Positions 1 through 8,603 of a DNA stretch of 64,000 nucleotides are shown here, one piece after another. Under the pieces are notes generated by a model. That model made no database searches and was not told the origin of the DNA. It saw only the letters and a program-made list of their open reading frames with translations. Both the position numbers and the translations under genes were made by a program. The stretch lies in the NCBI GenBank assembly GCA_031553615.1, contig JAVBLJ010000022.1, positions 20,075-84,074 on the forward strand. Direction: 5' to 3'. Within the stretch, counting starts at the first letter, position 1; the number at the start of each line of letters is the position of its first letter. This DNA comes from WQXF01 sp031553615 (GTDB lineage: Bacteria > Bacillota > Clostridia > Christensenellales > Aristaeellaceae).

Positions 1-3000
1 ATCGGTGAGGGAGCTGGCCAGGGCTTCGCCGTTCACCAGCTGCACGGCGAGAGAATTTGCGGGGGTTTCGATGTCCGAGACAGACATGGCCTTGAACGAA
101 AGCGCTTGGTTCTCGTTCAGGCTGTGGGTGCGCGGGAAGGCTCCGCCCGTAGTGCCAAAGATGGGGGTGCTGTTGATGGGCTTTACAATGAGGGTCACGT
201 GCTTGCTTCCGGTCGCGCCATCGGAGTCCTTGGCTTCAAAGGTGAGGGTAATCTCTCCGTTGGTGTTGGGTGCGGGGCGCAGGGTAACGGTTCGGTTCTT
301 GCCGGAGCCGCCCAGCGCATAGTAGCTGCTGTTGGGGAACACCCCGTTGGTGGCGGGGCATTTGAAGGTAAGAATGGGGTCGGTCGATTCCACATCCCAC
401 ATGCAGAACGCGAACGTCTTTTCCGCCTCGTTTTCCCACATGGTCCACACGACATAGTCGGCCTGGTTCTCGTCGTCCTGCCAGCCTGCGGAACCGTTGT
501 CGAAAGTAAGGAGAGGCTTGTCGTTCACCGATTCAACGGCGATGCGGATGGTGGCGGGGCTCGAGTACAGCTCGCCATCGAACACCCGGTACTGGATGGT
601 ATCGGTGCCAAACCAGTTTGGATCGGGGGTGTAGGCGATGCTGCCATCCTGGAGCGAGTAGGTGCCGTGGGCTGGGTTTGCGGTGATGGAGTAGGTGAGC
701 GGGCTGCCCTCCACATCGAACGCATGTCCATCGGCAACCAGGGCGAAGGTGACCGGAAGATCTTCCTTGGTGTTCACATCGAAAGCGTACGCTTCCGGCG
801 CATCGTTAACGGGCCTGATGCGAATCTTCACATTGCCAGAGAATTGGCCGTTGTTGTTGTCGCTGATCACGAAAGAATACCCGCCGAAATCACCGTCGGT
901 TGCGCCTTCGTCCGGGGTGAAATAGTGCTGGGGAGCGGGCGAGAAGTGCGCGACATTGTCGCCGACGTTGGAGGCGGTTCCGTTCTTGGCGTCGGTAACC
1001 TTTACCAAATGAATGGGATCGCCTTCCGGATCCAAGAACAGGCCGGAGAGCGTGAGGTCGAGGTCGGTATCCTCATCGATAGTGCGCTCGATGGTGACGG
1101 TGGTGAGTGGCTCGCCGTTCGGGCCCAGTATGGGCGTGGTGCCTTCGCCAATGTAGCGCGGGCAATCATTGACGGCGGTGATTTGCACCTCGACGGGCAC
1201 GGTGGTGCTCACGCCCGGCGCGCCCTCCGCAATCGTCAGCGAGACCGGCGACGCATTGTCGGCGGTATGGAACGCATCGGCCACCGGAACCACGGTGACT
1301 TCGACATGGTAATAGTGGGTGAGCGCGTCAAAAGACGTTTGCGAGCAGGCCACCGAGGCCAGCTTGGGATCGCTGGTGACGCCGCTGAATGTGAGCGGGG
1401 AATTGCTGCGGACGATGGCTCCCTCGTTGTTGGCGACGTAGCCCTTGTCCGGATCGTACGCATCGAAGCCGAACACCAGCGCGGTATCCTCGGTGGTGGT
1501 GTAGCGCGGCTTGAGGTTGAGCACGCCGGGCGCGTCGTTGACGGGCAGCACATGCACCTGAAGCGTCGTTGCGGCGGAAGGAGCGCGCGCCGCGTCGCCG
1601 GTATCGCGGATGAGGTAGGAGATGGAAACCATCTCATCGGGGTCGACGTGGAAGAAATCCTTCACCGGCGTGAACACGATTTGGCGGCCGCCGAGCACCT
1701 TGGTGGAGCCCAGCGACGCATCGGGGACGCTCACCAGCTCGATGGCCAGCTTGTCGTAGTTCGGGTTGTTGTCCTCGCTGATGACGGTGAAGGTCGCGTA
1801 GGTATCCTCGAAAATGATGGCGGGCTCGTTGGGGAGGATGCTGGGCGGTGCGGGGTTGCTTACCACGACGGTAAAGGTTTTTTCAGCGGTGAGCAGGCCG
1901 TCGCCGGCGGTAAGGGTGATGGTGGTGGTGCCGACCTGGTAGGTGGGCAGCGTTAGGGTCCAATGCCCCTCCGCTCCGCGCACCAGGGTGGCGGAAAGAG
2001 AGTTGACCACCGCGTTGTCGCTGGAGAGTGCGGAGAGCGTGATGCTCTCGAAATCGTTGTCCACATCGGTGGTCAGCACGTCCAGCACCAGGGTCTCGCC
2101 CTTCACGGCGGCCTGGTTCGGAATATCGGAGATGATGGGCGGATCGTTCACCGGGTTGATGACGACGTTGAGGGTGCCGGTGCTGCGGGAATCGGGCACC
2201 GGATACCCTTGTTGGTACCCGTTGCTTACGGTGTAGGAGAGGGTGACGGTGCCGTTGGCATCGGGCTTGGGGGTAAGCACGAAGGAGTAGGCCGCGCCGG
2301 TCGCGGGCGCGGCGGGCGACCAGCTGAACGAACCGGGCACGATCAGGTCGGCGCCCTTGGTGATGCTCATAGTCATCGAGCCGGTCATGGGCACTGCGTG
2401 GATAAGGCCGGTGACAGTGAGGGTATTGGCTCCGCTATCTTCGGCGATGGTGTAGGTATGGCCCTCCACAAAGGGCGGAATGTCCTCCGGAACGCCGTCC
2501 TTACCGGTTTCTGGATCCAGTATGGCGATCCAGATGCTTGTGCTGGAGGTTTTCCACTTTCCGGGCGTGTGCGCGGTTTGGCAGGTGTAGGTGAACTGGT
2601 GCCAACCCGGCGTGGTGGGCAGGGTCAGGGAAACACTCTTGTCATCCCCGGAGAGGGTCCACCCTTCGGGCACGGCGGCGAAGCAGAGCGTCGAGCGGTC
2701 GGGCTCGCCGTCTACGTCGGTATCGTTAGACAGGGGGCTGCCTGAGCTTGTGCCCGACACGGTGCCGGTGCCGTCGAGCGTAACGGTCTGGCCCGCCATG
2801 GCGGCGGGGAAGATGTATAGATCGCGGTAGGCGGTGGGCGAACGGTCCTCGGGCAGTATGTTTACGGTGATGATGCCCTCGTCCGTGAGGCCGCCCGCAT
2901 CGACGATCGTATAATGGAAGGTGTCCGTCCAGCCCGTGGTGCCGCCGAGCCCGGTTCTGGCGGTGTAGCGGATGGTTCCGGTTGTAGTATCCACGCGCAC

Positions 3001-6000
3001 CGTGCCGTACGAAGCCTCGCTCACCTTGACGGAGCGGATGAAGATGATCTTGGGCAGCACATCGTCCTCGGCATCGGCGGCGACGTTGAAGGTGTAGCTT
3101 TCACCCAGCTCCAGCGAGATGGCCTCGGAATCGATGTAATCCTTGGCGATGGGCGCTTGGTTGACGGTATAGATGATCACACGGAAACACATCTCATCGG
3201 TCTTGCCGCCGCACTCCGCGTTGACCTGGATGATCGCCTCGCCTACGGTGCGCTCGCCCAGGGTGAAGGTGAGCGGCACGCTGAGCGGCTGGCCGATGCC
3301 GACGACCGGCGATTCCACCGCCAGGTTTTGAATCATGCTGGTGTTGGTGGTGGACTTTATGGTGGCCGTCACGTTGCAGGATGCATCGGTGGGTACATTG
3401 AGCAGCGAGAGCGAGATGGTCTCGCCTTTATCGCTCAGCGTCATGCCCTGGATGAGTGGCGCGGCTTGGTCGATCATCAAATCCAGGTTGCGAAAGCGCA
3501 CGTGGATGATCATCTCCGCATGGCTGACGCTTTCCGGCGTGGGGTCGCCCTCGTGAGAGTTGCCGTCGTCGCAATGGTAGGGGATGCGCACGGTGCCCTC
3601 AAAGCCTACGGGCGGCGTGTAGCTGAACACGCAGCGGCCCTCGGCGCTGCTGACTACTTCGAGCGTGCCCTCGCCGTGCCATTCGTCCAGGTAGGCCATG
3701 AGCAGATCGCCATCCGGGTCGTAGTCGTTATCGCCGGGGAAGAGATAGACCGTCACGCCGTCCAAAGTCTCATATTCGAGGTTGTTGGCGCGCGGGCGAT
3801 CCTCCACAGGGGCGACGAACACATGGAGCTCGCGGGAGGCGATCAGGTTACCGTCTGAAACGGAGACGGTGATGATGATGGGGTCGCGCCCATCGTTTGC
3901 CCAGTTTGCATCGGGCAGCGGGGTGATGATCAGCGTGCCATTGGCCGCGTCGATGGATAGACCGGTGGAGTTGATCACGTCGGTCTGATTGGAGCGCGCG
4001 GAAATGAACAGCTTGTCGTTGGGCGTCTCTGGATCGAAGAACACGAGCGGGATGGCGCTCGAAGGCACGTCCTCCATCATAAGGAACGGCGCGGTCCGGA
4101 TTTCCTCTAATACGGGCGTATCGTTCACCGGCGTGACCTGAATGGAGATAATGCCCGGTTTGATCGAGGATAGCTCTCCATCGAACACGGTGAATGGGAA
4201 GGTGATCAGGCCGTGATCTTCGCTGTTCCAGTTTTCGAGAGGAACGAAGGTGAAGGTGCCATCCTGATTATCGGTAAAGGAGAGGCAGCCCTCGGGCAAG
4301 GTTTCGTGCGGCAGCATGGTAAACACAAGATCGGCGGTGGCGCTCTCCAGATCGGAGCCGTGGTCGCCGGATTTGAGCGTGAAGGTGAGCGGAGTATCCT
4401 CCTGGGTGGAGAGCGTGAAGTTGTGGGCCGCCGGCGGATCGTTGACCGGCGTGATGTGCACCTCGATGGTATAGGTGCTCTCGGCCATGCCGTCGGACAC
4501 CGTCAGATCGATGGTGACATCGCCGAACCGGTTTGCCGCAGGTTTTAGGTAGAAGCTGTATTGGCCCTTGGAAGCGTCAACTGCAGCGCGACCGGAGTAT
4601 TCTAGCAGGCCCGCATTCTTGGTGACGATGCTCTGGATCATCAGCGATATGTCGGCGGTGCTATCGTCGTGCACCTCAAAGGGAATGGTGAACCGGTCCG
4701 CATCCTCCTGGATGTAGTATTCCTGCTGCAGCCCTTCGCCGGAGAACACGGGCGCAAAGTTGAATACCGGGATGTTGATGGTCACATTCGCCGTGCGGGT
4801 CGAGCCGCCCCGGGTGATGGAGTAGGTGAATGTATCCTGTCCAGCGGTTTTGAGCGGGGGCGTGTAGAGCACGGCGGTGCAGCCGTCGGTGAGCTCCACG
4901 GAGCCGCCCAGCGTGGGGGTGCTCAACGAACCGCTGTCGATGGCGATCACGTAGCCGTCGGTGGTGGTATCGGGGCAGGTTGCATCGCTCAGCACGTCGA
5001 GCTCGATGGCGAAGCTGGCGGGATACTGCTTGTCCACTTCATAGGTAGAATCCTTCAGTGCAACCGGATCGTCGACCGAGGCTATGGTGATATCGAACGT
5101 GCAGGTCGCGCTAGCGCCATCGGGGTCGGTGACGGTGAAGGTGAAAGCATCGCTGCCATGGAAGTGGGCGGTGGGGCGATAGACCAGGCTGCCGCCGCTG
5201 ATGGAAACGGTGCCGCGTGCGGCTTCGGAATGGGCGAGGGTGAGCGTGTCGCCATCGGCATCGCTGTAGAAGCCGTCGAGAGAGAGCGTATAGTCGGTGT
5301 CCTCGTCGATGGTTTCGCTGATGCTGGTGTGCAGGAGCACGGGCGTATCGTTCACGGCCGCGATGGCGACGGTAAACGCGCACTCCGTCGAGCTCTCGGC
5401 ATCGGATACTGATAGGGTGAAGCTGTCGGTGCCGAAGTAATCGGCGGCGGGCGTGTAGGTGAGCGTGGAGCCTTCAATGCTTGCGAGGCCGTGGGCAGGT
5501 GCGGAGAGCTCGAAGGTGAGCTCGTCGTCGTCGGCGTCCGTCGCGAAGCCGCTCAGGTCGTAGGTACAGGCGGTATCCTCTTCGGTTTCGAGGGCGACGG
5601 AGGTTTCGCGGAGGACCGGCGCGGTGTTGGTCGAGGTGATGGTCACCTGGAAGGTGCAGTGCGCCGCACCATCGCCGCTGCCATCCATGGCGGAGATGGT
5701 GAAGGAATCGGTACCGTTGTACTGCAAGGTCGGTGTATAGTTTAGCGCCGTGCCGGTCAAGGCCACCTCGCCGTGCGAGGCGGTGCTGGAGAGGGAATAG
5801 GTGATGTCGTCGCCATCAGCGTCCGAAGCAAGGTCGGCGATATCCAGGGCGAAGAAAGCGTTCTCTTCGATGATGACCGGGTATTCGGAATCCATGGCGG
5901 GAATGGAGTTGCGGTGGGTTACGGTGAGGTTGACCGATTGGGAGACCTGGTCGCCATTGTCGGTCACCGTGATCTCGATCCGAGCGCTGCCGGGGGTGTG

Positions 6001-6714
6001 AACCGGGGGAATAACCAGCTCATTGCCGGAAAGACGGATATCATCCTTCAATTCATCGCGGAGTGAGCCGGTAACATCCCAGGTGATGCTTGCGCTATCC
6101 GCGCTCTCTTCGCCGCGCTTGGCAATGATAGTGATTCGCTTTTCCTGCTCGTTGGTGTCGTACCATTCAATCGAATCGGTGGTAAGCTCTACGCTGAGCG
6201 GGTCGCCCGCGCCAAATGCTTGGATTTGCTCCTGGGAGGAAAACAGAGAAGCGCTTTCGGAGCCTTGCGATTCAACTTGGCCGGAGGTGTCGGTCCCTTC
6301 GCCTGTACCTTCGTTCGAAGAACCGCCCTCACCCTGGCTGGAGGAGGGAGGCTGCTGTGACCCTTCGCCGGAATTTTGGGGCACGCTTCCAGATTCGCCC
6401 TCCGCACCGGAGGGTGAGCCATTGTCAGATTGATTTTCGCTGCCGGAACCGCTCTCATGCCCGGAAGCGCTTCCGGAAGAACCGCCCGAAGATAGGTCGG
6501 AAGTGCCCGAGCCGCTGCCGGACGAGCCGCTCTGCGAGCCTGGACCGCCCTCCGGGTTGTTCGCGGCAGTATTCCCGGAGCCGTGGTTTTCCACTTCCTC
6601 CTGGGAACCATCCTCCACGCCCAACACTTCGCCTTCCGGGCTGGCGCAACCCGTCAAAAACAGCACCAACGCCATGATCAGTGCAAGCAGCTTATGCATT
6701 TTGTTCGATCTCAT
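1..6714 (-). CDS. Giant surface lipoprotein with tandem cadherin-like repeats (partial, C-terminus off the window)
   Basis: The frame is open from the ATG at 6714 to position 1 (2,238 codons) with no stop, so the C-terminus lies outside the window. Seen: a lipoprotein signal peptide (basic MRSNKMHK, hydrophobic stretch, lipobox LTGC), then about 130 residues of Ser/Gly/Glu/Pro-rich low-complexity linker, then a long series of repeats of about 90-110 residues. Many repeats end in a VNDxP-type motif (VNDTP near 5,345 and 4,125; VNDPP near 4,435 and 2,145; VNDAP near 1,530 and 805; VNDCP near 1,165; VNDKP near 525) followed by EDT/EDxD and later DxDGDxL-type acidic motifs. This matches the bacterial cadherin-like/Ig-like 'tandem-95' repeat class, which is usually Ca2+-binding, extracellular and adhesive. 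Inferred role: cell-surface adhesin or polymer-binding stalk anchored by lipidation. A monocistronic unit is likely. Ligand unknown. Confidence 0.88.
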   Translation of the reverse strand, partial: MRSNKMHKLLALIMALVLFLTGCASPEGEVLGVEDGSQEEVENHGSGNTAANNPEGGPGSQSGSSGSGSGTSDLSSGGSSGSASGHESGSGSENQSDNGSPSGAEGESGSVPQNSGEGSQQPPSSSQGEGGSSNEGTGEGTDTSGQVESQGSESASLFSSQEQIQAFGAGDPLSVELTTDSIEWYDTNEQEKRITIIAKRGEESADSASITWDVTGSLRDELKDDIRLSGNELVIPPVHTPGSARIEITVTDNGDQVSQSVNLTVTHRNSIPAMDSEYPVIIEENAFFALDIADLASDADGDDITYSLSSTASHGEVALTGTALNYTPTLQYNGTDSFTISAMDGSGDGAAHCTFQVTITSTNTAPVLRETSVALETEEDTACTYDLSGFATDADDDELTFELSAPAHGLASIEGSTLTYTPAADYFGTDSFTLSVSDAESSTECAFTVAIAAVNDTPVLLHTSISETIDEDTDYTLSLDGFYSDADGDTLTLAHSEAARGTVSISGGSLVYRPTAHFHGSDAFTFTVTDPDGASATCTFDITIASVDDPVALKDSTYEVDKQYPASFAIELDVLSDATCPDTTTDGYVIAIDSGSLSTPTLGGSVELTDGCTAVLYTPPLKTAGQDTFTYSITRGGSTRTANVTINIPVFNFAPVFSGEGLQQEYYIQEDADRFTIPFEVHDDSTADISLMIQSIVTKNAGLLEYSGRAAVDASKGQYSFYLKPAANRFGDVTIDLTVSDGMAESTYTIEVHITPVNDPPAAHNFTLSTQEDTPLTFTLKSGDHGSDLESATADLVFTMLPHETLPEGCLSFTDNQDGTFTFVPLENWNSEDHGLITFPFTVFDGELSSIKPGIISIQVTPVNDTPVLEEIRTAPFLMMEDVPSSAIPLVFFDPETPNDKLFISARSNQTDVINSTGLSIDAANGTLIITPLPDANWANDGRDPIIITVSVSDGNLIASRELHVFVAPVEDRPRANNLEYETLDGVTVYLFPGDNDYDPDGDLLMAYLDEWHGEGTLEVVSSAEGRCVFSYTPPVGFEGTVRIPYHCDDGNSHEGDPTPESVSHAEMIIHVRFRNLDLMIDQAAPLIQGMTLSDKGETISLSLLNVPTDASCNVTATIKSTTNTSMIQNLAVESPVVGIGQPLSVPLTFTLGERTVGEAIIQVNAECGGKTDEMCFRVIIYTVNQAPIAKDYIDSEAISLELGESYTFNVAADAEDDVLPKIIFIRSVKVSEASYGTVRVDTTTGTIRYTARTGLGGTTGWTDTFHYTIVDAGGLTDEGIITVNILPEDRSPTAYRDLYIFPAAMAGQTVTLDGTGTVSGTSSGSPLSNDTDVDGEPDRSTLCFAAVPEGWTLSGDDKSVSLTLPTTPGWHQFTYTCQTAHTPGKWKTSSTSIWIAILDPETGKDGVPEDIPPFVEGHTYTIAEDSGANTLTVTGLIHAVPMTGSMTMSITKGADLIVPGSFSWSPAAPATGAAYSFVLTPKPDANGTVTLSYTVSNGYQQGYPVPDSRSTGTLNVVINPVNDPPIISDIPNQAAVKGETLVLDVLTTDVDNDFESITLSALSSDNAVVNSLSATLVRGAEGHWTLTLPTYQVGTTTITLTAGDGLLTAEKTFTVVVSNPAPPSILPNEPAIIFEDTYATFTVISEDNNPNYDKLAIELVSVPDASLGSTKVLGGRQIVFTPVKDFFHVDPDEMVSISYLIRDTGDAARAPSAATTLQVHVLPVNDAPGVLNLKPRYTTTEDTALVFGFDAYDPDKGYVANNEGAIVRSNSPLTFSGVTSDPKLASVACSQTSFDALTHYYHVEVTVVPVADAFHTADNASPVSLTIAEGAPGVSTTVPVEVQITAVNDCPRYIGEGTTPILGPNGEPLTTVTIERTIDEDTDLDLTLSGLFLDPEGDPIHLVKVTDAKNGTASNVGDNVAHFSPAPQHYFTPDEGATDGDFGGYSFVISDNNNGQFSGNVKIRIRPVNDAPEAYAFDVNTKEDLPVTFALVADGHAFDVEGSPLTYSITANPAHGTYSLQDGSIAYTPDPNWFGTDTIQYRVFDGELYSSPATIRIAVESVNDKPLLTFDNGSAGWQDDENQADYVVWTMWENEAEKTFAFCMWDVESTDPILTFKCPATNGVFPNSSYYALGGSGKNRTVTLRPAPNTNGEITLTFEAKDSDGATGSKHVTLIVKPINSTPIFGTTGGAFPRTHSLNENQALSFKAMSVSDIETPANSLAVQLVNGEALASSLTD

Positions 6715-6765
6715 CGTTTTTTCCACTGCAACAACCTCATTTCAAAAAACACTTTCAGTTACGCA

Positions 6766-6771
6766 ATTATA
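6766..6771 (-). promoter_or_regulatory. Possible -10 box for the giant lipoprotein gene
   Basis: On the minus strand TATAAT lies about 52 nt upstream of the ATG at 6714. The -35 region 17 nt further up is poor, so this is a weak call. A nine-codon reading frame (6740 to 6711) ends in ATGA overlapping the lipoprotein start; it may be chance. Confidence 0.35.
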
Positions 6772-7222
6772 GCACATTTTCGTTGGGAATAGTAGGAAAA
6801 TATAGGTGTTAAGAAGGATTTTATTTTTCGATTAACATGCACATTTTCGCGGAAACACAACGGAAAGAGCGGAGGAATTTCGGGCGAAATATGGTTATGA
6901 AACATCGCAATATGTGTTTTTGTTTAATAAAAATGATGCTAAAGTAATAAATGCAAAAATTCAGCACATTTCAGGCGAAAAAATGGGGGCGGAACTTTCG
7001 TGCGAATGTAACTCGCTGAGTAACCGCATTTTTGTTTTTCGTAACGAGAAACGCAATCAATATCAAGGGAAAAGCGATTACGTTTGATGTAACGAATAAT
7101 TATACCGTTAGTCGTCAAAATATGCATGATAAAGGACGGAAATTACGTCTTTCTTCCAAATTTTCCGAGAACTCATGTGTCTGTTCTTAAGGTGTAGCAA
7201 GCACGATTTAAGCTTGGGGACG
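6772..7222. other. AT-rich intergenic region, no gene seen
   Basis: About 450 bases between the divergent lipoprotein and FIST genes. It is clearly more AT-rich than the flanking genes. No frame has both a ribosome-binding site and coding character, and I recognise no riboswitch or tRNA. It probably carries the regulatory regions of both genes. Confidence 0.6.
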
Positions 7223-7251
7223 TTGATTTTCCGTCAGTATGATGCTAGAAT
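7223..7251 (+). promoter_or_regulatory. Promoter of the FIST-kinase operon
   Basis: TTGATT (7223-7228), a 17-bp spacer and TAGAAT (7246-7251). The untranslated leader to the ATG at 7353 would be about 95 nt. Confidence 0.55.
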
Positions 7252-7352
7252 GCCTTTTATCTGGAGGGCTCGCCTGGTTCTTGAAGCGCTTGAATGTCCA
7301 AACGCTCCGAGCGTGCCACAAAATGATACGACAGACAAACGGAGGATGTAAC

Positions 7353-8564
7353 ATGCAGGTTTTTACGGCAAGGTCTTGTGAAACGTACGATATCGATTTC
7401 CTTTGTGAGGAGCTGGGCCAACAGGTTGCCAAAAGCGTAACCTTTGGGCAGCGCACCATGGGAATTGCGATTTGCGATTCCACCATCGACTATAAGGCAG
7501 TCATGAAGAAGCTTTCCGAAATGTACACGTTCGATATTTATGGCGCCACGGCGCTTGCCTTCATCGGCATCCATTCGGTGGAGGACATCAGCGTCAGCTT
7601 CATGATCATTACAGGGGACGAGGAGCTCGTAGGCTCCATGGCGCTTTCCGAGCCTTGGACCCTGGAAAACAAGGAGCAGGTTATCCGCGATGCCTGCCTG
7701 CTCGCCCGCGAACGCCTGGGCGAAGCGCCCAAAATGATAATCAGCTTGCAGCCCTTCTCCACCGAGGTCACCGCCGATGTTACGGTTCGCATTATGGATG
7801 AGGCCTCTGGGCACTGCCCGGTTTACGGCGCGGTTTCATCCGCCGATCTTTCCACAAACATTTCCGGCATTTTTGTCAATGGCGAGTTTTTTACCGACCG
7901 CATCCTCATCAACATGCTGGGAGGCGGTGTGCAGCCCCGCTTCGCCGTGACCCAGGTGAAGCTTCCCACAACGGGCAAGCATGTGGTGATCACGAAATCG
8001 GAAGGCAATACGGTGTTCAACGTGGGCGAGGATACCTTCCTGCAGTTTATGAAGCGCAATGGGCTCATCATCGAACCCAACTACGTGCTGGAGAGTTTCA
8101 TTGCGACCTACACCTCCAGCCCTGTCATCATATTCTCCGAGGAAAACGGAAAGCCTATTGAAAAGGTGCGCCACATCGTGGATATCGATTACCAGACGGG
8201 AGCGGTCACGTTCACCGGCGAAATGCCCCAGGGCAGCGAGCTGGTTATTTCGGTGTTGCGTCGCGAGGATGTCATCAAAACCTCCACCGTGTGCTTTGAA
8301 GAAATGATTCGCAAAATCGAACAGAACACTTCGGATCAATACCGCTACAGCACGCTCTTCTCCACCTCGTGCGGCGGGCGTTACCTCATTATGACCGGCG
8401 ACACCAGCGTGGAAGGCAACTACATCACCAATCACCCGGCACTGCGGAATCTCTCTTCCTGCGGGTTTTATGCCATGGGTGAGATTTGCCCGGTATCCGT
8501 GGATGCCAATGGCGTCGCAGATAACCAGGCGCACCACGCGTCTATCACATTGATGGCGCTGTAA
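7353..8564 (+). CDS. FIST N/C-domain signal-sensing protein
   Basis: 403 aa. FIST domains are predicted small-ligand sensors tied to signal transduction. Seen: an N-terminal FIST-like part (residues ~20-200, with IYGATALAFIG and CPVYGAVSSADL) and a FIST_C-like C-terminal part ending in the family-type CGFYAMGEICPV. No signal peptide or membrane segment, so it is cytoplasmic. I chose the ATG at 7353 because GGAGG (7341-7345) lies 7 nt upstream; an in-frame ATG at 7239 has no such site and falls in the promoter. The hybrid kinase follows 39 nt downstream in the same operon, so this protein probably feeds or tunes that kinase. The ligand cannot be read from the sequence. Confidence 0.85.
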   Translation: MQVFTARSCETYDIDFLCEELGQQVAKSVTFGQRTMGIAICDSTIDYKAVMKKLSEMYTFDIYGATALAFIGIHSVEDISVSFMIITGDEELVGSMALSEPWTLENKEQVIRDACLLARERLGEAPKMIISLQPFSTEVTADVTVRIMDEASGHCPVYGAVSSADLSTNISGIFVNGEFFTDRILINMLGGGVQPRFAVTQVKLPTTGKHVVITKSEGNTVFNVGEDTFLQFMKRNGLIIEPNYVLESFIATYTSSPVIIFSEENGKPIEKVRHIVDIDYQTGAVTFTGEMPQGSELVISVLRREDVIKTSTVCFEEMIRKIEQNTSDQYRYSTLFSTSCGGRYLIMTGDTSVEGNYITNHPALRNLSSCGFYAMGEICPVSVDANGVADNQAHHASITLMAL

Positions 8565-8603
8565 GCCGCATCCATAGAACGTCCTTTCGGACAGGAGGAA
8601 ACC

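Noticed and set aside
106..5412. Several long plus-strand open frames (for example 106-1956, 1963-2745, 2914-3858, 4669-5412)
   Set aside because: They are the antisense shadow of the minus-strand lipoprotein: Gly/Arg/Val/His-rich translations without domains or ribosome sites, while the minus frame shows a lipobox and regular VNDxP repeats.
6939..7127. A 62-codon minus-strand frame in the AT-rich gap
   Set aside because: No ribosome-binding site and no coding character.
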